Shown here piece after piece: positions 1 to 5,305 of a DNA stretch of 10,530 bases. Both the position numbers and the translations under genes were made by a program. The notes beneath the pieces were generated by a model. The model was not told the origin of the DNA. It ran no database searches and was given only the letters and a program-made list of their open reading frames with translations. How positions within the stretch are numbered: position 1 is the first letter of the stretch; every line of letters starts with the position of its first letter. Source of the stretch: CALIKW01 sp038998005 (lineage in GTDB: Archaea > Aenigmatarchaeota > Aenigmatarchaeia > CG10238-14 > SCSR01); contig JAVZIY010000022.1 of NCBI GenBank assembly GCA_038998005.1, forward strand, positions 1 to 10,530, given 5' to 3'.

Positions 1-1184
1 TCCCAAAATTTTTTTAAATTACTCTTTCCAAAAATGCTAATTACATAATATCTTTTAGTAGCTCCATTTTTACGTACATTTTTTTCATTAAGTATAGGAA
101 AAATGTCTAGCCTCAAAAAAAGGTATTCTAATTGTTCAAAAAGTTTTTTGCTTGAAGTAGTTATTTCAATTCTGTAATTTTTCTTACTAACATATGCTTC
201 ACCATCGCAAAACGCTCTTAAAAACCGAGAAACTATTTTATCCGGGGATTTTAAGATAAACCATGGTATTTCTTTTTCAAAAGAATTACTTCCAAAAGGG
301 TATCCCCATCCTTCAAATAGTTTTCTCAAGTTTATAGACTCTATGACTACATCTTTATAATTAGTATATGGGGTTAGCCCGAATAATTGAGAAAATAGAT
401 TTAAAAATCTCTTTTTTATTTCGGAATTCAAATTAGTCATTTTGATTACATTTCCTGTTTCAGAACCTTCAGAGATAAGGTAACCAAAAAACTCGGATAG
501 CTTTTCATCAACGTACTGTGGGATTTTAACAGGATAACCATAAGGGTTGATAAAATAATGTTCATTAGTCTTTATACTTTCTAAAAAAGAAATACCAGTT
601 TTAGTGATAGAAACTCTTCCTGAATGGATGTTTATAAACCTTCTTTTTTTAAAGAAGTTAAGTAACGCAAGACAGTCTGCCTTATGGCCTAACTTTTTAA
701 TGGCATCGTCTTTCTCAATAATTTTGGATTTAGCAATCCATTCCAAAAACTTCATTTTTCTTGGATGCAAAGAGAATTTTGCTTTCTTAAAACCATTTGG
801 AATTCTCAATTTAATTTTTTTACATTTTGTCGTTAATTTTCGTGGTACTGCTATGTAATCACCGATTTTTAGCTCGATAGCTTTTTTCCACTCGGGAGTT
901 TCATCAAGTACTAGAAGAGGATGGTCTTGCGTAACACTTATCTTTCTTCCTGAACGTGTTTTAATTAATAGAAGTCTTTCGTTAACCTTTTTCCTATAAC
1001 AATGTGTAATAAGAAAGTGATTATTTTTTAAATTTTCTGAAATAGAAGTAACATAAAAATTCTTATCTGAAACTCGAATGAATTCTTCGTCAGAGATTTT
1101 TGAAGGTGCCAAGAGATTAAATAAATCCTCAGCCTTAAAGATTGAACCGTCACATAGAACTATATTCTCATCTGACTTTATGCA
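1..1184 (-). other. LAGLIDADG homing-endonuclease intein inserted in the Walker A motif (3' end off window)
   Basis: Starts at Cys1 (codon 1184-1182) directly after GTGK. Visible parts, in intein numbering: block A (CIKSDENIVLCDGS, 1-14); block B with the TxxH motif at T85-H88 in VTQDHPLLVLD, followed by the GDYIAVPR strand (108-115); a helical stretch at about 145-203 resembling a winged helix; LAGLIDADG motif 1 (FFGYLISEGS, 232-241) with acidic residue E239; motif 2 (FLRAFCDGEAY, 321-331) with D327; then the usual late element GKSNLKKFW (386-394) at the window edge. Blocks F and G (terminal His-Asn) lie beyond the edge. Both acidic residues expected for DNA cleavage are present and there are no stops or frameshifts in 394 codons, so splicing and homing activity are both plausible. 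The site fits the known preference of inteins for conserved P-loops. Confidence 0.9.
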
Positions 1185-1370
1185 TTTGCCTGTTCCTCTT
1201 TTACCTGTTATCAGAATAATGTGTGGCCTCAAAAGGTCTAGATAAACTTTCACTGTAGTATGAACCTCCTCACCCGAGCCTACTATACGTTTTCCAATAT
1301 ACCCGGCTGCCTTAATTCCGTATTTTTCTACGTCTTCCTTACTTCTTCCTATGATAGTTTTGTATATCAT
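1..1370 (-). CDS. HerA/DUF87-like ATPase precursor interrupted by an intein (3' part off window)
   Basis: The frame is open from ATG 1370 down to the left edge and is cut there. Residues 1-62 are the N-extein, residues 63-456 are intein. The N-extein ends GKRGTGK (56-62), a Walker A motif lacking only its final Ser/Thr, preceded by a hydrophobic strand (HIILIT) and a YLDLLRPH segment typical of archaeal HerA/DUF87 ATPases, which are hexameric DNA translocases. The Ser/Thr should be the first C-extein residue, beyond the window, so the ATPase is functional only after protein splicing. Walker B, the rest of the ATPase and the intein C-terminus are not visible. The start is fixed by an in-frame TGA nine nucleotides upstream. 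The first 32 nt overlap the upstream small gene, implying a shared transcript. Family call rests on 62 extein residues; the P-loop and intein are clear, the exact ATPase subfamily is not. Confidence 0.8.
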   Translation of the reverse strand, partial: MIYKTIIGRSKEDVEKYGIKAAGYIGKRIVGSGEEVHTTVKVYLDLLRPHIILITGKRGTGKCIKSDENIVLCDGSIFKAEDLFNLLAPSKISDEEFIRVSDKNFYVTSISENLKNNHFLITHCYRKKVNERLLLIKTRSGRKISVTQDHPLLVLDETPEWKKAIELKIGDYIAVPRKLTTKCKKIKLRIPNGFKKAKFSLHPRKMKFLEWIAKSKIIEKDDAIKKLGHKADCLALLNFFKKRRFINIHSGRVSITKTGISFLESIKTNEHYFINPYGYPVKIPQYVDEKLSEFFGYLISEGSETGNVIKMTNLNSEIKKRFLNLFSQLFGLTPYTNYKDVVIESINLRKLFEGWGYPFGSNSFEKEIPWFILKSPDKIVSRFLRAFCDGEAYVSKKNYRIEITTSSKKLFEQLEYLFLRLDIFPILNEKNVRKNGATKRYYVISIFGKSNLKKFW

Positions 1371-1506
1371 CTCTTTTCACATTTTCACAAATTTCAATTA
1401 ATTTTTCTAATAACTCTGAATAGGTTTTACACTTCAGTCTCCCTTTGAGCTCTAATAACTTGAAATATGTTCTCTCTTCAACATTTTTGACTAACAAAGT
1501 TGGCAT
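1339..1506 (-). CDS. small ribbon-helix-helix-like protein, 55 aa
   Basis: ATG 1506, stop TAA 1341-1339. The sequence begins with a short beta-like strand (PTLLVKNVEE) followed by two predicted helices (RTYFKLLELKGRLKCK and TYSELLEKLIEICENVK), the length and order of an RHH/VapB-type DNA-binding antitoxin or repressor. The K..TYSELLEKLIE pattern is common in archaeal antitoxin-like RHH proteins. A TATA-like box lies about 25 nt upstream, so the message is probably leaderless, beginning at or next to the ATG. Its last 32 nt overlap the HerA-like gene, suggesting coupled expression and perhaps autoregulation. No nuclease toxin is encoded next to it in the window. The family call is by pattern only. 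Confidence 0.6.
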   Translation of the reverse strand: MPTLLVKNVEERTYFKLLELKGRLKCKTYSELLEKLIEICENVKRDDIQNYHRKK

Positions 1507-1528
1507 ATATATAATTCAGATAATCTAG

Positions 1529-1537
1529 TATATAAAG
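1529..1537 (-). promoter_or_regulatory. TATA box for the RHH / HerA-like operon
   Basis: Minus strand reads CTTTATATA, a good archaeal TATA box. Its centre is about 26 nt from ATG 1506, placing the transcript start at the start codon (leaderless). Confidence 0.55.
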
Positions 1538-1629
1538 ATTATTTTTCTATTCTAATGAACGAAGTTGAATTTCTTAAACTTTAGGCCTTTAACAATTGTT
1601 TCATAAATCATAATTTATTTTTTAATTTG

Positions 1630-1650
1630 TAATCAAATAATGTTTGATTA
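1630..1650. repeat. 8-bp inverted repeat just before tRNA-Pro
   Basis: TAATCAAA (1630-1637) and TTTGATTA (1643-1650) are perfect inverted copies around a 5-nt loop, ending two bases before the mature tRNA 5' end. It could form a hairpin in the tRNA leader or act as a protein site; in AT-rich DNA chance is also possible. Confidence 0.45.
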
Positions 1651-1652
1651 TT

Positions 1653-1727
1653 GGGAGGATCTGCTAGCTTGGTCTAGGCATCCGGCTTGGGGTGCCGGCA
1701 ACCCGGGTTCAAATCCCGGTCCTCCCA
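1653..1727 (+). tRNA. tRNA-Pro (anticodon GGG)
   Basis: Full cloverleaf: acceptor GGGAGGA / TCCTCCC with A73 at 1727; D arm TGCT / GGCA with loop containing TTGG; anticodon stem CCGGC / GCCGG with loop TTGGGGT, giving anticodon GGG; four-base variable loop CAAC; T arm CCGGG-TTCAAAT-CCCGG. CCA is not encoded, as is common in archaea. No intron. The anticodon and T stems are entirely GC against an AT-rich background, which fits a thermophile. The last 19 bases overlap the 3' end of the convergent TIM-barrel gene. Confidence 0.95.
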
Positions 1728-2521
1728 TTTTTACTAAAGGTTTTTACAATCAAAGATTGAAGATAACTTTTTGATGAGGCAATTTCATTCAACCCATGAG
1801 AAAACCTAATTTCTAGAATGTATTTGATATCTTCATTTTTAAACACTTCTACCAATTTAGGAAAGTTAATTTCTCCCTTGCCCAAGGGTAAATGCCTACT
1901 TTCTGCATCTTTTTTATACAAAAACGCATCGCTCATATGTAAAGCTACTATCTTATCCTTAAACTTTTTAGCAAAATCAACTACGTCAATTCCCATTTGA
2001 GTAGCATTAGATACATCTAAACATAGTTTCAATTCAGGGACATTCTTTAGGAAATAATCAATTTCATTTGCCGTCATAATCAAATTATTTTTGTCCGGTT
2101 GCGCCATATTTTCAACTGCTAGTGTTATGTTTGTATTTTTTGATTTTCTTACCGTTTCATTTAGTACCATAACTAAAGATTCTCTAGCTTTTTCTCTGTT
2201 ATTTTTAAATCTTCCTGGATGGAAACTCACTAAATTCACGTTAAAGAATTTTGCAAGTTCAAGGGCTTCTACCATTTTATGTTCGTAAGTATCTAATTCT
2301 TCGTCAAGAAAATAATTTAGTACAGCATGATAAGAAATCGGCTTAAGAGTTGAATTAAAAATTATTTCTTTTACTTTTTCAGCTCCTAACTCTTCAACAC
2401 TATAAGAGCCTATTTCAATAAAATTGAAACTAATTTTTTCAAATTCTTTAATTCTTTCTTCTAATCCCATATTATATCTCATTTTCGGGGAATTTCCCCC
2501 TTCGATTGCTAATATGGGCAT
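1709..2521 (-). CDS. sugar phosphate isomerase/epimerase (AP endonuclease family 2 TIM barrel)
   Basis: 270 residues, the usual size for this (beta/alpha)8 family. Candidate divalent-metal and active-site residues match the endonuclease IV-like fold in order: H65 (SYHAVLN), H101 (SFHPGRF), E137 (AVENM), D169 (LCLDVSNA), H195 (ALHMSDA), H210 (RHLPLGKGEINF) and E237 (ILEIRF). The endonuclease IV histidine three residues after the Asp is absent, and the Asp of its DRH triad is replaced by Ser (SRH), so a sugar isomerase/epimerase or related role is likelier than DNA repair; the substrate is unknown. Start ATG 2521 has AAAGGA six bases upstream. The last six codons (NGRTGI) and the TGA stop at 1709-1711 fall in or at the antisense of the tRNA-Pro 3' half, so the C-terminus is set by tRNA sequence. 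Confidence 0.8.
   Translation of the reverse strand: MPILAIEGGNSPKMRYNMGLEERIKEFEKISFNFIEIGSYSVEELGAEKVKEIIFNSTLKPISYHAVLNYFLDEELDTYEHKMVEALELAKFFNVNLVSFHPGRFKNNREKARESLVMVLNETVRKSKNTNITLAVENMAQPDKNNLIMTANEIDYFLKNVPELKLCLDVSNATQMGIDVVDFAKKFKDKIVALHMSDAFLYKKDAESRHLPLGKGEINFPKLVEVFKNEDIKYILEIRFSHGLNEIASSKSYLQSLIVKTFSKNGRTGI
1728..1746 (+). terminator. T-rich stretch after tRNA-Pro, possible archaeal terminator
   Basis: Two runs of five T (1728-1732, 1741-1745) follow the tRNA directly. Archaeal RNA polymerase commonly stops at such runs without a hairpin. The stretch lies inside the opposite-strand TIM-barrel gene. Confidence 0.35.
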
Positions 2522-2551
2522 AATTTTTCCTTTAAATTTTTCTCATTTCAA

Positions 2552-2580
2552 ATTATTTAAACATCAGGTATTTTTAAATA
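2552..2580 (-). promoter_or_regulatory. TATA-like region of the TIM-barrel gene
   Basis: Two candidate boxes on the minus strand, TTTAAATAA (2553-2561) and TATTTAAAAATA (2570-2580 region). The first would start RNA near 2531, right at the AAAGGA site; the second would give a leader of about 28 nt. Which is used cannot be told. Confidence 0.35.
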
Positions 2581-2602
2581 ATCTAAAAAATATAGAATAG
2601 AG

Positions 2603-2612
2603 AATTATATTA
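2603..2612 (+). promoter_or_regulatory. TATA-like box of the 117-nt tRNA gene
   Basis: AATTATATTA centred about 26 nt before position 2633, just ahead of the tRNA 5' end at 2638. Confidence 0.4.
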
Positions 2613-2637
2613 TCCAAGAGAATCGAATAACTTATGA

Positions 2638-2754
2638 GGGGACGTCGTCTAGCTTGGCTAGGATCGGGCCCTATTGTTAAAGGCTAATGGGTCCTAGTAA
2701 GGATAGGCTCAGAGCGAAAGCGAGCAAACCTGGGTTCAAATCCCAGCGTCCCCA
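2638..2754 (+). tRNA. tRNA gene enlarged by inserted sequence (intron-containing), anticodon not assigned
   Basis: Secure parts: acceptor GGGGACG / CGTCCCC with A73 at 2754; D arm with AGCTTGGCTAGG; T arm CTGGG-TTCAAAT-CCCAG; no CCA encoded. The best anticodon stem is GGGCC (2666-2670) with GGCTC (2706-2710, one G-U pair), leaving 35 nt where a 7-nt loop should be, so about 28 nt are inserted. A second insert of about 15 nt lies in the variable loop: GCTC (2707-2710) pairs with GAGC (2722-2725), flanked by the three-base bulges AGA (2711-2713) and AAA (2726-2728), with an inner GC-GAAA-GC hairpin. This is the bulge-helix-bulge layout cut by archaeal tRNA-splicing endonuclease, and removal would leave a four-base variable loop like that of the neighbouring tRNA-Pro. 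A simple intron after position 37 would give anticodon ATT with A34, which is implausible, so splicing in the loop is unresolved. The D arm (CGTCTAG...AGGAT) recalls tRNA-Glu, but no Glu anticodon is visible. Confidence 0.75.
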
Positions 2755-2803
2755 TCCCACTTCAGGTATAGCTCTAAAAAGATTTTTCTTTTAAAACTTT
2801 TCA

Positions 2804-2813
2804 TTTTTAAATA
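2804..2813 (+). promoter_or_regulatory. TATA box of the E2/JAB/E1 operon
   Basis: TTTTTAAATA centred about 30 nt before ATG 2839, predicting a transcript start near 2835 and an almost leaderless message. No other promoter-like element or gap of useful size is seen down to 6614, so one transcript probably carries the operon. Confidence 0.5.
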
Positions 2814-2838
2814 TTTTTAAAGACAAAAATTAAAAAAG

Positions 2839-3228
2839 ATGGAATATATTCCTAGATACACAGAAGAAAAAGAACTTTTTGGAGAAATTCCCCTTTTTGC
2901 TGAGCTAACTAGGTTTGGTACTCCAGAATCGTATTCAATTAAAAGGTTAATAGATGGTAAGAGAATAAAGGGCATGACAGTCAAAGATGTTATAAAATTT
3001 TGCATAAATGATGCAAAGACAAGTGAAGAAAAAACTGTAGCAGAGTGGATAAGATCTTTTATAAGCTCTGGCGATTACCAAATTTCTATAAATCAAATGT
3101 CAAATATTAATCCAGATAAGTTAATTTTAGATTATACAAGAGGAAAAAGCAAGAAAGAAATAGAAGGGAAGGAAATAATTTGTCACTACGCAAATATCCA
3201 GCTTTCACCAGCCGGAGAATTGAGGTGA
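2839..3228 (+). CDS. orphan 129-aa protein, first gene of the ubiquitin-like conjugation operon
   Basis: I do not recognise this protein. It has no signal peptide or membrane segment. It is mixed in predicted structure: a short N-terminal part with LFGEIPLFAELTRFG, a helical middle (TVKDVIKFCIND, EKTVAEWIRSFISS, about residues 47-77), then beta-like segments (YQISIN, KLILDYT, EIICHYANIQL) and a C-terminal tail SPAGELR. It lacks the Gly-Gly end of ubiquitin-like modifiers; Gly126 three residues before the end could be exposed by trimming, but that is speculation. The gene sits where Bil and PRTRC-type loci often carry the ubiquitin-like gene and precedes the E2-like gene by three nucleotides, so modifier or dedicated target are the leading ideas. 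Its own coding 3' end (TTGAGGTGA) supplies the ribosome-binding site for the next gene, implying translational coupling. Confidence 0.8.
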   Translation: MEYIPRYTEEKELFGEIPLFAELTRFGTPESYSIKRLIDGKRIKGMTVKDVIKFCINDAKTSEEKTVAEWIRSFISSGDYQISINQMSNINPDKLILDYTRGKSKKEIEGKEIICHYANIQLSPAGELR

Positions 3229-3231
3229 GCG

Positions 3232-4416
3232 ATGGAATTACCCTCAAACCTTCTTTTCAGACTTGGTGAAAGGATAAGTCTAATAATTAAAAACGATGAA
3301 ATTTTCAAGGTTGAAAGTCAAGGTTCTTCAAAAGATTACCTTTTCATTGAAAAAGAGCATCCTTTAAAAAAAGTGGATACAATTTCAAGATTGGAAGAGC
3401 TTTATAAAACCAATTTCTCTTCTGAGATAGAGAAATGGAAAAGCGAAAAAATGAAAGAAATTTTGGGAAAGGAATTAGAAAAAATTAATTTCAGTAAAGA
3501 AGAGTTTGAACTAAGGAAGTTTATAGTGCACTATATAATTCCACATCTTGGAGTTTCTCCAAGATTCAAAGAGAGAAAAATTGAAGAGAAAAGAAAGAGA
3601 GAAATGGGTAGCATATGGGAGTCTATGCTGAAGTATAGAGATTATGATTTGGATATGTTTGCGATATTCAATTTTGGAAGACCACAAATTTATAAGTTGG
3701 AGGAGGGTGAGTTCAAGGATAATCATATTCATGTGAAAATTGATGGAAAAAAATATTATTTCACAGAATTCGAGTACTCTTTTTATGAAATAGATAGAGA
3801 ATATAATAAAAGTATAAGAAGTTTTTTCTTGAGACAGGTTTTTGATGAAGTTAAGAAATCTCCTGAAGTTGAATTCAAAATCCTTGGGGATTCTATTGAA
3901 GAGTTCAATAACTCGCATAAAAATTTAAGAAGAGGAATAATAAGGGAGTCATCAAAAACTTATACTATATATGCAGAAACACCAGATAGATATGCCCTTT
4001 ATTGTAAGCTCTGCTCTTCTGAAGAAAGAAAACCAGTCTACCATGTTTTTGGAAAGGGGAGAATTGAGATAAAAGTTCATAGTGATTTAACATATAAAAA
4101 GCCTGTAATGGCATGGCCTTACGAACATCCTCATGTTTGGAAGGAGAGCAACAATAAAGAAATATGCTATGGCGATTTTGGAGTTGACTATCTTGTAGCT
4201 ACAGGGCAAATTCCTAGAGATGATTCAGACCTTTCTGTGAGGGGTTTTCATATAGCACTCTGGCTTATTAATGGAGTTAGAGGTTTGGTAACATCAACAA
4301 TAGAGCATGGAACTTACTGCTCTCATGAATCATTCAGAAATGTGAGTTTTGAAGAGATAAAAGAAAAGGGAATTCCAATAACGAATGTTAAAAGAAAGGT
4401 TGTGTTAAGTGTTTGA
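3232..4416 (+). CDS. E2-like (ubiquitin-conjugating-fold) protein with long N-terminal extension
   Basis: 394 residues. The C-terminal third (about 240-365) carries the E2 signature: PVMAWPYEHPHVW (291-303) followed after a short turn by KEICYGD with Cys312, matching the eukaryotic HPN...G.IC pattern of strand 4 and catalytic Cys. The usual Asn of HPN is His (H299-P300-H301), as seen in some bacterial E2-like families. After the Cys come helices, including FHIALWLINGVRGLVT (339-354), as expected for the E2 C-terminal helices. Before it is a CxxC (C258, C261), possibly a metal or redox pair. Residues 1-240 match no domain I know; they are charged and helical (55-135) with a beta-rich stretch (about 140-190). 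Expected role: carry an activated protein C-terminus as a thioester from the E1-like protein encoded downstream. Good ribosome site GAGGTG just ahead of ATG 3232. Overlaps the JAB gene by 8 nt. Confidence 0.82.
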   Translation: MELPSNLLFRLGERISLIIKNDEIFKVESQGSSKDYLFIEKEHPLKKVDTISRLEELYKTNFSSEIEKWKSEKMKEILGKELEKINFSKEEFELRKFIVHYIIPHLGVSPRFKERKIEEKRKREMGSIWESMLKYRDYDLDMFAIFNFGRPQIYKLEEGEFKDNHIHVKIDGKKYYFTEFEYSFYEIDREYNKSIRSFFLRQVFDEVKKSPEVEFKILGDSIEEFNNSHKNLRRGIIRESSKTYTIYAETPDRYALYCKLCSSEERKPVYHVFGKGRIEIKVHSDLTYKKPVMAWPYEHPHVWKESNNKEICYGDFGVDYLVATGQIPRDDSDLSVRGFHIALWLINGVRGLVTSTIEHGTYCSHESFRNVSFEEIKEKGIPITNVKRKVVLSV

Positions 4417-5305
4417 TGAGGAAATAAAAGAGATAGAAGAAAAAGAGTTTAATTCTTTAAAGATACTTAAAAGTACAAAAGAAAAAATTTTTAAATATTC
4501 CGAACTTCTAACCAAAATTTCAGGAGAAATAAGAGAGTTCGCCGGTTGTTTAGTAAAGCCAGAATATCAAAAGGAAGATATAGTAACAGATGTTTATTTG
4601 CCATTTCAAAAATCGACAACTTCAGGAATAAACTTGAGTGGCTATTCAGATTATATAAAATTGCGAGAGCTTAGTCTTCTTGGCTATCATATGATAGGAG
4701 AATTTCATTATCATGGAACTTTTTTAGCCCATCCCTCACCAGCAGACGAAGAGAGTAAAGAAAGGATAAGAGTTTTAAGTTCAAGCCACATGGTTAAATC
4801 CTATACCAAAACTTTTTTGAAAGGAAATGCAAACAACTTGAAATTTGGGAATGGAGAAAGAATTAAATTTAATCTTGATTCAAGATTTGTAGATAGCATA
4901 GAATTAAAACTTAAGGATAGCATTTTTCCACAATTTTTGACTGATAATTTTAGAAAAATCGTGAAAAAGCTTAGAGTAAAAACTTTTGAAGATAGGTTAA
5001 GGGAAGCAGAAGTTAAGATAAACCTTAATTTGATAATTCATTATGCATACAACATGATTTTGAATAAAGATGGAGAAATTTATAGTGAGATAATTTATCA
5101 ACCAATTTGTCCTGCCTGTGGTCCATATCCAGTTAAATTTAAAAGAGTTAAAACAGTGGTTATCGAAGATTTTAGAGAGTTGAATGAGGAAGAAATGAAA
5201 AAAGATTTGGAAGAAAAAGTAATATATGGCAGCTCAAAGCTTCAGCAAAAGATAAGGGAATTGGATGAAAGAGAAAGGATGCTCTTATGGGGCAAATATA
5301 TATGA
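4409..5305 (+). CDS. JAMM/JAB-family metalloprotease (deubiquitinase-like)
   Basis: 298 residues from a GTG start with AAAGGT about eight bases upstream. The JAMM zinc motif is complete: E43 (EFAGCL, the E-x-x-G element), then H100-x-H102-x7-S110-x2-D113 in FHYHGTFLAHPSPADEES, the exact spacing of Rpn11/CSN5-type isopeptidases. This places the catalytic domain at about 20-135. The remaining 160 residues form an unrecognised C-terminal region with a CxxC (C234, C237, ICPACG) that could bind zinc and a charged helical tail. Role by family: zinc-dependent cleavage of an isopeptide or peptide bond, removing or maturing the conjugated modifier. It overlaps the E2-like gene by 8 nt and the E1-like gene by 41 nt, so the three enzymes are probably made together. 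Confidence 0.88.
   Translation: MFDEEIKEIEEKEFNSLKILKSTKEKIFKYSELLTKISGEIREFAGCLVKPEYQKEDIVTDVYLPFQKSTTSGINLSGYSDYIKLRELSLLGYHMIGEFHYHGTFLAHPSPADEESKERIRVLSSSHMVKSYTKTFLKGNANNLKFGNGERIKFNLDSRFVDSIELKLKDSIFPQFLTDNFRKIVKKLRVKTFEDRLREAEVKINLNLIIHYAYNMILNKDGEIYSEIIYQPICPACGPYPVKFKRVKTVVIEDFRELNEEEMKKDLEEKVIYGSSKLQQKIRELDERERMLLWGKYI

Noticed and set aside
604..858. 84-codon plus-strand open frame
   Set aside because: Lies opposite the intein coding sequence, whose motifs are unmistakable; the plus-strand product is a hydrophobic shadow with no motif.
1260..1448. 62-codon plus-strand open frame
   Set aside because: Antisense to the HerA-like start and the RHH-like gene; no ribosome site or recognisable protein.
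1818..2288. Two short plus-strand frames (1818-2000, 2091-2288)
   Set aside because: Antisense to the TIM-barrel gene, which has conserved metal-site residues.
2666..2694. Strong hairpin considered as a terminator or separate small RNA
   Set aside because: It lies between the D and T arms of a tRNA with perfect outer stems, so it is better read as inserted sequence or duplicated anticodon arm.
2671..2705. Reading the large tRNA as Asn (ATT), Ser (GGA), Arg (CCT) or Glu
   Set aside because: ATT needs A34 and an Asn tRNA with A73; GGA lacks a long variable arm and has T37; CCT requires an 8-nt intron; no Glu anticodon is present. Left unassigned.
3511..3918. 135-codon minus-strand frame
   Set aside because: Antisense to the E2-like gene in the middle of a continuous operon; composition typical of the reverse of a lysine-rich AT-rich gene.
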